64,000 bases of DNA from Terriglobales bacterium (GTDB lineage: Bacteria > Acidobacteriota > Terriglobia > Terriglobales > Acidobacteriaceae): positions 1-64,000 of the forward strand of contig JAICWP010000003.1 in NCBI GenBank assembly GCA_025934735.1, in the 5' to 3' direction. Positions within the stretch are counted from its first letter, which is position 1. Each line of letters begins with the position of its first letter. Both the position numbers and the translations under genes were made by a program. Shown one piece after another: positions 8,111-17,022 of this stretch. The notes beneath the pieces are model-generated. The model made no database searches. It saw only the letters and a list, made by a program, of their open reading frames with translations, and was not told where the DNA came from.

Positions 8111-8632
8111 ATGTTGTCTGCCAATGTGAGCGATGACCGTCGCTGGTACGCCATTCACACCCGGGCGCGCCACGAAAAGCAGATTGAGTTCCGGTTGCGG
8201 CAGGCAGGCGTGGAGAACTTTCTTCCCCTGATCACGGAGGTGCACCGCTGGAGCGACCGGCGCAAGGAAATTTCGCTGCCGCTGTTCCCCGGCTATGTGT
8301 TCGTGCGCATCGCATCCGACCCGGCCGTGCGCCTGAATGTGCTGAAGACTCCAGGCGTGCTCAATTTTGTAGGCAGGTCATCGGGCGAAATACCCGCCAT
8401 TCCCGAGGACGAGATCGAACGGGTACGGATAGTGATCCGGGAGGAAGCCCGGTTCTTTCCGTGTCCGTTTCTCAAGGAAGGGCAGCGCGTTCGGATACGG
8501 GGAGGCGTGCTGGATGGATTGGAAGGCATTCTCAGTTCGCATAAAGGTGCCTCGACGGTGGTGGTCTCGGTGGAATTGATTCAGCGCTCGGTATCGCTTT
8601 TGGTTGACGGCTATGACGTAGAAGCGGCGTAA
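8111..8632 (+). CDS. NusG-like transcription antiterminator of the UpxY/RfaH type
   Basis: 173 residues. N-terminal NGN domain (about 10-105; WYAIHTRARHEKQIEFRLR, PLFPGYVFVRI) and C-terminal KOW (about 118-150; EGQRVRIRGG...LEGI). It is a specialised paralogue: general nusG normally sits with secE/rplK, while such paralogues at the head of surface-polysaccharide operons bind RNA polymerase and help it read a long operon. All following genes to 30195 are on the same strand with little space, as expected for its target. Confidence 0.9.
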   Translation: MLSANVSDDRRWYAIHTRARHEKQIEFRLRQAGVENFLPLITEVHRWSDRRKEISLPLFPGYVFVRIASDPAVRLNVLKTPGVLNFVGRSSGEIPAIPEDEIERVRIVIREEARFFPCPFLKEGQRVRIRGGVLDGLEGILSSHKGASTVVVSVELIQRSVSLLVDGYDVEAA

Positions 8633-8655
8633 GGCGGTTCGAAGCCGGTGACGGA

Positions 8656-9312
8656 ATGAAAAGCTTGATGAGGCTGGGCATGAGTTGGGGCAGAGCGACA
8701 GGATTCGCGGTGGCCGCGTTGGGCGCAATGTGCTTGGTCCTGCCGCTCTGCCGGGCACAGCTGGCGCCGGGCAGCACGGAAACTCGCGGGAGCGCAGCCG
8801 GGAACGGGGCGGCTCCGGTGCTAGCCAGCGATTACGTAATTGGTCCCGACGACGTGCTGGCGGTGAATGTGTGGAAGGAAAATGAAATAAGCCAGGAAGT
8901 GCCGGTTCGGCCCGACGGCAAAGTTTCGCTGCCCCTGATCGGCGATGTGCAAGCCAGCGGCCTCACGCCGCTAGCGCTGCAGCAGAGCATCCGGGCGAAG
9001 CTGGCGTCCTACCTGGTGAATCCCACGGTGGCAGTAATGGTGCGGGAAGCTCGCAGCCACCGCTTCAACGTAGTTGGCGAGGTGCAACACCCCGGATCCT
9101 ACGTGCTGGGGCAGCCGCTGACCGTGCTGGACGCACTGGCCACGGCGGGCGGATTCCGCGACTTCGCCAAAACCGGCAGCATATACGTGCTGCGACTGCA
9201 TGGGGACGGAACGCACGAACGACTGGCCTTCAACTACAAGCAGGTGATTCTGGGCCGCAACCTGGGACAAAACATTCCCCTACGGCCTGGAGACACGGTG
9301 GTGGTGCCATGA
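8656..9312 (+). CDS. Short polysaccharide export (OPX/Wza-like) protein
   Basis: 218 residues. Signal peptide about 1-34 (cleavage after CRA). The Poly_export domain starts at DYVIGPDDVLAVNVW and is followed by one SLBB domain (VVGEVQHPGSYVLG). It stops right after the SLBB domain (RPGDTVVVP), so it lacks the further SLBB and the amphipathic C-terminal helix with which full-length Wza crosses the outer membrane. There is no lipobox. It overlaps the next gene, a beta-barrel protein, by ATGA, which suggests the two form one export channel. Confidence 0.92.
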   Translation: MKSLMRLGMSWGRATGFAVAALGAMCLVLPLCRAQLAPGSTETRGSAAGNGAAPVLASDYVIGPDDVLAVNVWKENEISQEVPVRPDGKVSLPLIGDVQASGLTPLALQQSIRAKLASYLVNPTVAVMVREARSHRFNVVGEVQHPGSYVLGQPLTVLDALATAGGFRDFAKTGSIYVLRLHGDGTHERLAFNYKQVILGRNLGQNIPLRPGDTVVVP

Positions 9313-10610
9313 AGGCGAGGCTCGGCAGGCGCGGGTGGCTGCTGGCCGGTTGCCTGGGACTGGTAACGGCAGGATGGAGCCAGGGGGTGCCGAGTGCCAT
9401 GACGGGAGAAATGCCCGCGGCGGACTTTGCCTCGGCTAGCAAGCAGACCAACCTGGCCGTAATCTCTTTCTCCAGCAGCAGCGTCTTCGACGACAACTTC
9501 AGCAACAGCGCCTCCGGCCACGAGAGCGGCGGACAGCAGTCCCTGAATGCAACGTTCGGGTTCCAGCAGACGCGGCGGAATCTGCGGTGGAACCTAAGCT
9601 ACCGGCCGGGATTGGTAGTGGGCGCGCATTCGTGGCTAGGAAACCAATTCAGCCAGGTGTTGGGCACGACCTCAGAAGTGCAGCCTGCGACCCGCTGGTC
9701 GCTGAAATTACGACAGGACTACAGCCGGACCACCGATCCGTTTGAGCGGCTGGGCGAAGCGCCGCTGCAGCCGGGGCTCAGCCCGCTGGAGAGGCCTAAC
9801 GATCTGCCGCTTCTGCCGCAATTGAGGAGGACGGCGAGCTTTACGGGAGCGGGAGTAAGTTACCGCTTCAGCCGGCATCTGACGGCAGGGCTGAACGGCA
9901 GCTACGCTCTGCAGAACTATAGCGATTACGCCGGCTGGACCGGCGCGCTGATCAACAACCGTACTGCGACTGGGAACACTTACATTTCCCAGCAGGTCTC
10001 GCGGACTTATATTACGGGAGTGGAGTATCGCGTCCGGAGCCTCACTTTTCCGGGATACGAAACGGGCGCGCGCACCCACTCCATACTGTCGTTCCACCAA
10101 TTTGCCGTGAGCGCGAACAGCAGCGTGGTGGTCTACGGCGGTCCAGAGTTTGCCCGCACCCGCGGCCCGATGCTGATTGCACGCAGCACCCCCGCAGTTT
10201 CCGCGTCGTGGTCCCCCGCCGCGGGTGCTATCTATACCTGGTCGGGAATGCACAACCGCCTGCAAGCCGGCTACAGCCGCCAAATCAGCGATGGCGGAGG
10301 GCTGCAAGGGGTGGTGCGATTGAATGCGGGCTGGCTGCGGCTGGCGCGGCAGATGGGGCGTGGTTGGGCGGCCGACCTGAGCAGCGAACTCGCCCAACAG
10401 ACCACATTACCGGGGCGTACCGGCGAGCGGCTGCGGCTGCTGGGAGCGGGAGCCGGCTTCCGTCGCGAACTGGGCGGAAACACTGCCCTCCGGCTGTCCT
10501 ATGACCGTATGTACCAGACGGGAAACGCGCTGGGTTACCGGCCCGGAAACCACAACCGGGTGATGCTCTCAGTAGAACAAAGTTTCACGCGGCCCCTGGG
10601 GAGACGATGA
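9309..10610 (+). CDS. Outer-membrane beta-barrel protein, probable partner of the short OPX
   Basis: 433 residues. Signal peptide about 1-25 (cleavage near GWSQG). The rest alternates hydrophobic and polar residues in strand-like runs with aromatic girdles and ends in an aromatic-containing strand (MLSVEQSFTRPLGRR), as outer-membrane barrels do. There is no helix-rich or enzymatic motif. Start ATG at 9309 overlaps the OPX stop, so the two are translationally coupled. By analogy with the EpsX/EpsY-type composite translocon of Myxococcus xanthus, it would supply the outer-membrane pore. Confidence 0.8.
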   Translation: MKARLGRRGWLLAGCLGLVTAGWSQGVPSAMTGEMPAADFASASKQTNLAVISFSSSSVFDDNFSNSASGHESGGQQSLNATFGFQQTRRNLRWNLSYRPGLVVGAHSWLGNQFSQVLGTTSEVQPATRWSLKLRQDYSRTTDPFERLGEAPLQPGLSPLERPNDLPLLPQLRRTASFTGAGVSYRFSRHLTAGLNGSYALQNYSDYAGWTGALINNRTATGNTYISQQVSRTYITGVEYRVRSLTFPGYETGARTHSILSFHQFAVSANSSVVVYGGPEFARTRGPMLIARSTPAVSASWSPAAGAIYTWSGMHNRLQAGYSRQISDGGGLQGVVRLNAGWLRLARQMGRGWAADLSSELAQQTTLPGRTGERLRLLGAGAGFRRELGGNTALRLSYDRMYQTGNALGYRPGNHNRVMLSVEQSFTRPLGRR

Positions 10611-12184
10611 TGAAGGCGCAGGCTTGCGAGGAGCCGATGAGCCTCACCCAATATGTTGAGATCGGGGTGCGGCGGCGCTGGTGGATACTGGGCATGCTGT
10701 TTGTCGTGTGGACAGGGGTGTGGTCAGCGACGTGGCTGCTGCCCGCGCGCTACCGTTCGGAAACCACCATTCTGATTGATGAATTGCAGGTGCCGGCACA
10801 AAAAGTGGGGGAGGAGAGCGGCCCGGGCTTGCAGGCCCGCCTGCAGACGCTGACGCCGCAGATCCTGAGCCGCACGCGGCTGCAGCGAATCATCGAAGAT
10901 TTGAAGTTATACGGTGAGGGAAAGGGCCGCCCGGCCCCGGAAGCGCTGGTCAGCCAGATGCGGCGCGACATCAAGGTACAACCCTTGCAGGTGGCTGGGC
11001 GGCCCGACGAACTCGCAGCGTTCACACTTTCCTACTCCGCCCACAGCCCAGCCCTGGCACAGCAGGTGGCGAAAAGGCTGACTTCCTTCTTCATTGAGGA
11101 GGATGTGCGCACCCGGGCGGAGCGCTCGCAGCAGACCAGCAGTTTCCTGGATGCCCAACTGGAGGATGCGCGCGCCTGGCTGCAGAAACAGGAAACGCGC
11201 CTGCAGCAATTCAAGGCGCAATACCTCGGCCAGTTGCCCAGCCAGATGCAGGCCAACGTCGCCGAACTGGGCGCTCTCGATAACCGGCTGCAGAATGCCC
11301 GGGAGGAACTGCAACGGGCACAACAGCAGAAGGTTTACCTGAATTCGCTGCTCACGCAGTACCGCGAGCTGCGGGTTGCCGGCAGTTCCGCGTCCAGCGA
11401 CGTAACACAGACACCCCCCGCTCTGGACGCGGAACTGACACGGCTAAGCCGCCAGATGGGCGAGCTTCGCCTGCGGTACACGGAGGAACATCCAGACCTG
11501 ATCCAGCTCCGCCAGCAGTTGGCGAGCACGGAGAAGCTTAAAGCTCAGATGCAGCGGGAACTGACGGTCGAGGGCGGAATAGCACCGAGAGTGGAGTCGG
11601 CAGCCAGCGCGCAAATCCAGAGCCAGCTCAAGGCCAATGAACTAGAGATCAGCGACCGGCAAAAGGAAATGGGTGGCGTACAGGTGGAAATGCGCGCGGC
11701 ACGCGGCCGGCTGCGGAACACACCAATACGGGAACAGCAACTGGCGGAGCTGACGCGGGATTATGACCAGTCGCGCGCGTATTACGAGTCCCTGCTGGCC
11801 AAGAAGAATCAAACGCAGCTGGCCAGCAGCCTGGAGCAACGGCAGCCGGGAGAGCAGTTCCGAATTCTCGATCCGCCCAGTTTGCCCAGTGGCCCATACT
11901 TTCCCAACCGGTTTCGGTTCGCCCTGGCGGGGTTGCTGCTGGGCGCAGTGGCGGGAGGAGCAGCGGCATATGGTTGCGAGATGCTGGACGACCATATCCA
12001 CTCGCGCGGGGAAGTGGAGACGTTGTACGCCGTTCCCATCCTGGCGACCATTCCTCCGGCGCCTGAACCTGATTCATGGCTGCGGCGGCTGCGGGTGGGC
12101 GGGGAGATTGCCGGCGCGACCGCGCTGCTGGCGTTCGTCACCGGGAGCACGTTTCTGGCATTCATAGCCCGCTATCGCGACTAG
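10607..12184 (+). CDS. Wzz-like polysaccharide co-polymerase
   Basis: 525 residues. Wzz domain with membrane helix at about 24-46, a long periplasmic coiled-coil region (about 150-410, rich in Gln/Leu/Arg), then the Pro-rich DPPSLPSGPYFPNRF motif and a second helix at about 440-458. An extra helix ends the protein (about 500-518). It has no ATPase domain; the kinase-like partner is the next gene. Such proteins set chain length and link polymerisation to the OPX protein. ATGA overlap with the barrel gene. Confidence 0.93.
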   Translation: MMKAQACEEPMSLTQYVEIGVRRRWWILGMLFVVWTGVWSATWLLPARYRSETTILIDELQVPAQKVGEESGPGLQARLQTLTPQILSRTRLQRIIEDLKLYGEGKGRPAPEALVSQMRRDIKVQPLQVAGRPDELAAFTLSYSAHSPALAQQVAKRLTSFFIEEDVRTRAERSQQTSSFLDAQLEDARAWLQKQETRLQQFKAQYLGQLPSQMQANVAELGALDNRLQNAREELQRAQQQKVYLNSLLTQYRELRVAGSSASSDVTQTPPALDAELTRLSRQMGELRLRYTEEHPDLIQLRQQLASTEKLKAQMQRELTVEGGIAPRVESAASAQIQSQLKANELEISDRQKEMGGVQVEMRAARGRLRNTPIREQQLAELTRDYDQSRAYYESLLAKKNQTQLASSLEQRQPGEQFRILDPPSLPSGPYFPNRFRFALAGLLLGAVAGGAAAYGCEMLDDHIHSRGEVETLYAVPILATIPPAPEPDSWLRRLRVGGEIAGATALLAFVTGSTFLAFIARYRD

Positions 12185-12202
12185 TCCGAGAATGAGGACG
12201 AA

Positions 12203-13039
12203 ATGAACCCAACCAGTTCCCTTGCGCAGACCGAGGATTGGAGCACCTCGGTGAGAGCACGCCCGTCCCCCGCCGGGCGAGGATGGGACTTGGACTCGCT
12301 TTCCTGGCTGGCGCCCGGGGTTCCCCTGCGCCAGGTGATTTGTATCTTGGGCGCCGGCCAGGATGCAGTGGCGGAACCGATTCGGCTGCTGCACACCCGA
12401 TTGCAGAAGCTGCGGGAGAAGCGCCCGCTGAAAACCGTGATGATCAGCAGCGCTCTGCCGGAAGAAGGCAAGAGCTTTGTAGCGCTGAACCTGGCGGCAA
12501 TTATGTCGCAGCACCCCGGCAGCCGAGTGTTGCTGCTGGAGGCCGACCTGCGCTGGCCATCTTACGGTTGCACGCTCGGGCTGGATCCCGTAGCCGGCCT
12601 GGCGGACTACTGCGGGAGCGGCGAGGGGCTGGCAAAATTTGTTTATCGCATCCGCGGGTCGGACCTGTGCCTGCTGCCGGCGGGCCGCCCGGCTGGACAT
12701 CCCATGAACGTGCTGGCTTCCGGCCGCATGGCGCAAGCGTTGGAAGAAGCCGGGGAAGTCTTTGACTGGGTGCTAGTGGACTCAGCGCCCCTGGTCCCGG
12801 TGGCCGATTCCGCGGCGCTGGCCCAACTCTGTGACGGGCTCCTGCTGGTGGTGCGGCGGAGCCGGGCCATGCATGCCGCGACGCGAGAGGCCCTGGAACG
12901 AATTGATCCGGCCAAGTTGCTCGGCCTGGTGCTGAATGATTTTCCCTGTCTCCCGAGCAGCAAGGCCTACTTCACCAAGCCTGCCGAACCTGCCAGCCAA
13001 GGCCCGATCAGTATCACCGGCTACCGGGAAGCTGTGTGA
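12203..13039 (+). CDS. CpsD/CapB-like BY-kinase-type ATPase
   Basis: 278 residues, cytoplasmic. Walker A SALPEEGKS (K90), Walker A' VLLLEADLR (109-117) and Walker B WVLVDSAP (189-196) are in BY-kinase order. The C-terminal tail holds only two tyrosines (about Y256 and Y274) instead of the usual cluster, so autophosphorylation may be reduced or absent. It would partner the Wzz-like protein encoded just upstream, which gives the split arrangement known from Gram-positives rather than the fused Wzc. Confidence 0.88.
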   Translation: MNPTSSLAQTEDWSTSVRARPSPAGRGWDLDSLSWLAPGVPLRQVICILGAGQDAVAEPIRLLHTRLQKLREKRPLKTVMISSALPEEGKSFVALNLAAIMSQHPGSRVLLLEADLRWPSYGCTLGLDPVAGLADYCGSGEGLAKFVYRIRGSDLCLLPAGRPAGHPMNVLASGRMAQALEEAGEVFDWVLVDSAPLVPVADSAALAQLCDGLLLVVRRSRAMHAATREALERIDPAKLLGLVLNDFPCLPSSKAYFTKPAEPASQGPISITGYREAV

Positions 13040-14220
13040 CTCCAGTCCCGCAGGCAAAGCGCCTGCTGGTATTTGCCATGCGCAAACACAATCTATTGCA
13101 GGCTCTCTCCGGGCTGGCTTCGGACGGGGGACCCGCCAGGCAGCGGGCTGCCCGGGTGGATGCGATGGTAGTGGCCGATGAACCCGCGTTCACCCGCGAC
13201 ATCTACCTGGAGCGCAGACGGGCAGAGCGCAACCAGCGAAGTCTGGTGCTGGTCCTCATAGATGCAACCGCGATTGCTGATATCTCCGCGCGCGCCGCAG
13301 CTCTGCGATATGTGATTCACCGCGTGCCCGACCTGCTGCGCGATACCGACAAGCTGGGCTGGTACCGCAAAGAGAGCATCCTGGGCGTACTTCTTCCCGA
13401 TTTGCGAGGCGTGGATCAGGGCGCGATCCGGATGCTGGCGGACAATTTGTCGAACCTGTTGCAGAAGAGCCTGGGCGCAACCCTCGCAGTAAGCGTGCAA
13501 CTCACGATCCATATTTTTCCCAATCCGTTAAATTTGTGCGGGGAATCGCCCGACTTAACGCTTTATCCGGAATTGCCGGGACAGGAGCAACGTCTGGCGT
13601 TTCAGGCGGAGTTGAAAAGGGCGCTGGATGTGCTGTTCAGCGGGCTGGCGCTGCTGCTGCTGTCGCCGCTTTTGGCCTGTGTGGCCGCGGCCGTCAAATG
13701 CTCCTCGCCCGGGCCAGTTCTGTTTCGGCAGAAACGGCTGGGCCAGTATGGCAAGCCGTTCTGTTTCCTGAAATTCCGCTCGATGTACGCGAACAGCAAT
13801 GCCACCGTACACCAAGAGTACGTAAGCCAATTTATTGCCGGGAGGCCGGCGGCCACAGCAGGCATCTACAAAATCGCCGACGACCCGCGCGTCACAGCCG
13901 TGGGACACGTTCTGCGCAGGACCAGCCTGGATGAGCTGCCGCAGCTGTGGAATGTGTTGCGAGGGGAAATGTCGCTGGTGGGGCCGCGTCCGGCGCTGAG
14001 CTATGAATTCGAGCAATACGCCAGCTGGCACCGGCGGCGGGTGTGGGAAGCCAAACCGGGGATTACGGGGCTTTGGCAGGTGCAGGGCCGCAGCCGGACC
14101 AGTTTTGAGGAAATGGTCCGCTTGGACTTGCGCTATGCGCGGCGCTGGTCGCTGTGGCTGGATGTGAAGATCCTCTGCCAAACACCGGGCGCCGTGCTCA
14201 ACGGCAAAGGGGCTTATTGA
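13036..14220 (+). CDS. Degenerate GGDEF-like domain fused to a sugar phosphoglycosyl transferase
   Basis: 394 residues. Residues about 48-165 look like a GGDEF-fold domain ([37 protein letters not shown]) in which the GGDEF motif itself is replaced by YRKES, so no cyclase activity is expected. From about 190: a membrane hairpin helix (198-220) and the bacterial sugar transferase domain ([38 protein letters not shown]). The latter starts repeat-unit assembly by moving a sugar-phosphate to undecaprenyl phosphate. The GTG start at 13036 overlaps the previous stop; ATG 13078 is an alternative. Confidence 0.9.
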   Translation: MTPVPQAKRLLVFAMRKHNLLQALSGLASDGGPARQRAARVDAMVVADEPAFTRDIYLERRRAERNQRSLVLVLIDATAIADISARAAALRYVIHRVPDLLRDTDKLGWYRKESILGVLLPDLRGVDQGAIRMLADNLSNLLQKSLGATLAVSVQLTIHIFPNPLNLCGESPDLTLYPELPGQEQRLAFQAELKRALDVLFSGLALLLLSPLLACVAAAVKCSSPGPVLFRQKRLGQYGKPFCFLKFRSMYANSNATVHQEYVSQFIAGRPAATAGIYKIADDPRVTAVGHVLRRTSLDELPQLWNVLRGEMSLVGPRPALSYEFEQYASWHRRRVWEAKPGITGLWQVQGRSRTSFEEMVRLDLRYARRWSLWLDVKILCQTPGAVLNGKGAY

Positions 14221-14221
14221 C

Positions 14222-15277
14222 ATGGCTGCCGTGGCAGAAAGCCTTTCGCAGGAAGCGTCATCGAATCCCCTGGCAAACGCGGTGCGCGTAGGCGTGATTG
14301 GTTACGGCTACTGGGGCGCCAACATCGTACGCAACCTGCGCAGCGCCGGAGCGAGGGTGCAGGCAGTGTGCGACGTCGAGGAGGATGCGTTGCGGCGCGT
14401 AGCGCAAGCCTACCCGGAGTTGCCGCTGACGAAAGACTCAGCCGAGGTCCTGGCCTCGACCAATATTGATGCGGTGGCGATCGTCACTCCGGTATGGACC
14501 CACTTCGAACTGGCCAAAGCCGCCCTGCAAAACGGCAAACATGTTTTTGTAGAGAAGCCGCTCGCCGCCACCTCACGGCAGGCCGAAGAACTGATCGAAG
14601 TGGCGGAGAAGCACAACTTAATCCTGATGGTGGACCACACGTTCCTGTTTACCGGGGCGGTAAGAAAAATCCGGCAACTCATCCACAGCGGAACACTAGG
14701 AGCGCTCTACTACTATGATTCGACGCGGGTCAACCTGGGCCTATTCCAGCACGATGTGAACGTAGTGTGGGACCTGGCGCCGCACGACATTTCCATCATG
14801 GATTATCTGGTGCACGCGAGGCCGGAGGCGGTAAGCGCCACCGGGCAGAGCCATTTCAGCGGGCTGGAGGATGTGGCCTTCATCACCGTCTATTTTCCCG
14901 ACCGCATGATTGCCCACATCAACGTGAACTGGCTGTCGCCAGTGAAGATAAGGAGTACATTGATCGGCGGACAACGGCGGATGCTGGTATGGAACGACCT
15001 GGAAGCGGACGAGAAGATCCGGGTATACGACCGGGGGGTAAACGTCTCCAAGCGGGAAGAAGTTTATGAGCTGCTGGTGAGCTATCGCTCCGGCGATATA
15101 TGGGTGCCGCACATTGCGGGCACGGAAGCACTGCAAAACGAGCTGGGTTATTTTCTGGAATGCGTGATCCACAAGAAGTCGCCGATTAACAACGGGAAAG
15201 CCGGCTTGCGCGTAGTGAAGCTGCTGGAGTCGGCTTCGCGCTCGCTGGCCAAGGGCGGGGAACTGGTTTACCTGTGA
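14222..15277 (+). CDS. Gfo/Idh/MocA oxidoreductase, WbpB/WlbA-like
   Basis: 351 residues. Rossmann motif G27-Y-G-Y-W-G32 for NAD(P), the EKPLAAT motif with catalytic-region Lys, and the C-terminal Gfo/Idh fold. Together with the next two genes (hexapeptide acetyltransferase and DegT/DnrJ aminotransferase) it matches the WbpB-WbpD-WbpE set, which converts UDP-GlcNAc uronate to UDP-2,3-diacetamido-glucuronate through a 3-keto intermediate. The substrate is inferred from that gene order. The UDP-GlcNAc 6-dehydrogenase (WbpA) is not in the window. Confidence 0.88.
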   Translation: MAAVAESLSQEASSNPLANAVRVGVIGYGYWGANIVRNLRSAGARVQAVCDVEEDALRRVAQAYPELPLTKDSAEVLASTNIDAVAIVTPVWTHFELAKAALQNGKHVFVEKPLAATSRQAEELIEVAEKHNLILMVDHTFLFTGAVRKIRQLIHSGTLGALYYYDSTRVNLGLFQHDVNVVWDLAPHDISIMDYLVHARPEAVSATGQSHFSGLEDVAFITVYFPDRMIAHINVNWLSPVKIRSTLIGGQRRMLVWNDLEADEKIRVYDRGVNVSKREEVYELLVSYRSGDIWVPHIAGTEALQNELGYFLECVIHKKSPINNGKAGLRVVKLLESASRSLAKGGELVYL

Positions 15278-15831
15278 GCGAATTCTGCTGCGTGGCGCCG
15301 GATGTGAAACTGGGGCGGGGGGTCCGCCTGGCCCGGTTCATCAATTTGTACGGCTGCGAAATCGGGGGCGAAACCAGGATCGGCGCCTTCGTCGAAATCC
15401 AGAAGAACGCCAAGGTGGGCAGGCGCTGCAAGATCTCCAGCCACAGCTTTATTTGCGAGGGCGTGACCATCGAAGACAATGTGTTTGTCGGCCACGGCGT
15501 GGTCTTTATCAACGACATTTACCCGCGTGCCACCACGGCCGCCGGAGCCCTGCAAAGCGAGCAGGACTGGAAGGTGGGACCGACGGTGGTGCGCCGGGGA
15601 GCATCCCTAGGTTCCGGCGCCACCATACTGGCCCGCGTCACGATTGGCGAAAACGCAATAGTAGGAGCCGGAAGCGTGGTCACCAAAGATGTTCCCGCCA
15701 ATAGCATCGTAGCGGGCAATCCGGCACGAATTTTCCGCTACCTGAGGGAAACGCAAAGGCGCAACCATGGATCTCACATCTTCCGTCCCATTTCTCGATC
15801 TGGTCAGCCCGCATCGCGAACTGCACGATGA
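15274..15831 (+). CDS. Left-handed beta-helix N-acetyltransferase, WbpD/WlbB-like
   Basis: 185 residues built of hexapeptide repeats (for example [37 protein letters not shown]), the fold of acyl-CoA-dependent N-acetyltransferases; ends of the helix region at about 160. In the WbpD role it acetylates the 3-amino group of the UDP-amino-uronate. The start is a GTG overlapping the previous stop (GTGA). The 3' end overlaps the aminotransferase gene by 65 nt, so its last ~20 residues ([13 protein letters not shown]...) are probably not conserved. Confidence 0.85.
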   Translation: MSEFCCVAPDVKLGRGVRLARFINLYGCEIGGETRIGAFVEIQKNAKVGRRCKISSHSFICEGVTIEDNVFVGHGVVFINDIYPRATTAAGALQSEQDWKVGPTVVRRGASLGSGATILARVTIGENAIVGAGSVVTKDVPANSIVAGNPARIFRYLRETQRRNHGSHIFRPISRSGQPASRTAR

Positions 15832-16987
15832 AATCCTGGCGGTAGTCAGCCAGGCCTTGAGCACCGCTGTGTTCACCAATGGCCCCATGCTGCTGCAGTT
15901 CGAAACGGCCTTTGCCGACTTCTGCGGCACTCGCCATTGCATTGGCGTAAGCAGCGGCACGGATGCTCTGCGCTTTGCCTTACTGGCGGCGGGAATCGGA
16001 GCGGGGCAAGCGGTAATCACCGTGCCCAACAGTTTCATCGCCACTGCCGAGGCAGTGGTGCAGTCCGGGGCCCTGCCAGAATTCGTGGATGTAGACCCGA
16101 CAACCTGCAATTTGAGTGTGAACAAACTGCGGGAGTATCTGAGCGCGCATTGCCGGCGAGAGGGAGAGGGCCACCTGATCAGCCGGCGTAGCGGACGGCG
16201 TGTGACTGCGATTTTGCCGGTTCATTTATACGGCCAGCCCGCGGATATGGACCCGATTATGGAGCTGGCAGAGCACCATGAGCTGGCAGTGATTGAGGAT
16301 GCGTGCCAGGCGCACGGGGCGGAATATATCTCGCAGGCCGCCAACCGATGGCGGCCGGCAGGCTCGATAGGGCGCGCCGCGGCGTTCAGTTTCTATCCCG
16401 GCAAGAATCTGGGCGCCTGCGGGGAGGCCGGCGCAGTCACCACCGACGACGACGAACTCGCGCGCAAGGTGCGCATGCTGCGCGACCACGGCCAGGCGCA
16501 CAAATATGAGCATGCGATCGAGGGCTATAACGGGCGCATGGATACGATTCAGGCGGGCATTCTGCTGGCCAAGCTGCGCCGCTTACAGGAGTGGAACCAG
16601 CAGCGGCGTTCCGCGGCCAGTCGCTATCGTGAACTCTTTGCGGAGTGCCCAGGGGTGGGCCTGCCGCGGGAGCCGGACTACGCGCGTTCGAATTACCACC
16701 TGTTCGTGATTCGCGTCGCGGAACGGGATGCCCTGCTGGAGCACCTTGGGGAAGCCGGGATAGGAGCCGCGATTCATTATCCCGTCCCAATCCATCTGCA
16801 GTCCGCGTTCCGCTATTTGGGCTATAAGAGCGGCGATTTTCCGGTGGCGGAGCGCCTGGCGACAGAGGTGCTGTCCGTTCCCATGTACCCGCACCTGCAG
16901 TCAAGCGAGCAGGAGCGAGTGGTGGAAGTGATTCGCAATTTTCTGCCGACTGAGAGCGAGACAGCGCGTCTGGCGGCAGTGTCGTAA
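15767..16987 (+). CDS. DegT/DnrJ/EryC1 PLP aminotransferase, WbpE/WlbC-like
   Basis: 406 residues. Typical start [17 protein letters not shown], phosphate-binding [19 protein letters not shown] and the PLP lysine K213 in [11 protein letters not shown]. These enzymes aminate keto-sugars with glutamate as donor; beside the WbpB- and WbpD-like genes it would form the 3-amino group. ATG at 15767 is used because the family N-terminus begins a few residues later. Confidence 0.91.
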   Translation: MDLTSSVPFLDLVSPHRELHDEILAVVSQALSTAVFTNGPMLLQFETAFADFCGTRHCIGVSSGTDALRFALLAAGIGAGQAVITVPNSFIATAEAVVQSGALPEFVDVDPTTCNLSVNKLREYLSAHCRREGEGHLISRRSGRRVTAILPVHLYGQPADMDPIMELAEHHELAVIEDACQAHGAEYISQAANRWRPAGSIGRAAAFSFYPGKNLGACGEAGAVTTDDDELARKVRMLRDHGQAHKYEHAIEGYNGRMDTIQAGILLAKLRRLQEWNQQRRSAASRYRELFAECPGVGLPREPDYARSNYHLFVIRVAERDALLEHLGEAGIGAAIHYPVPIHLQSAFRYLGYKSGDFPVAERLATEVLSVPMYPHLQSSEQERVVEVIRNFLPTESETARLAAVS

Positions 16988-17022
16988 AGCAGGTCCTTGC
17001 AGCTCAGGACAACAAAGAGGCA

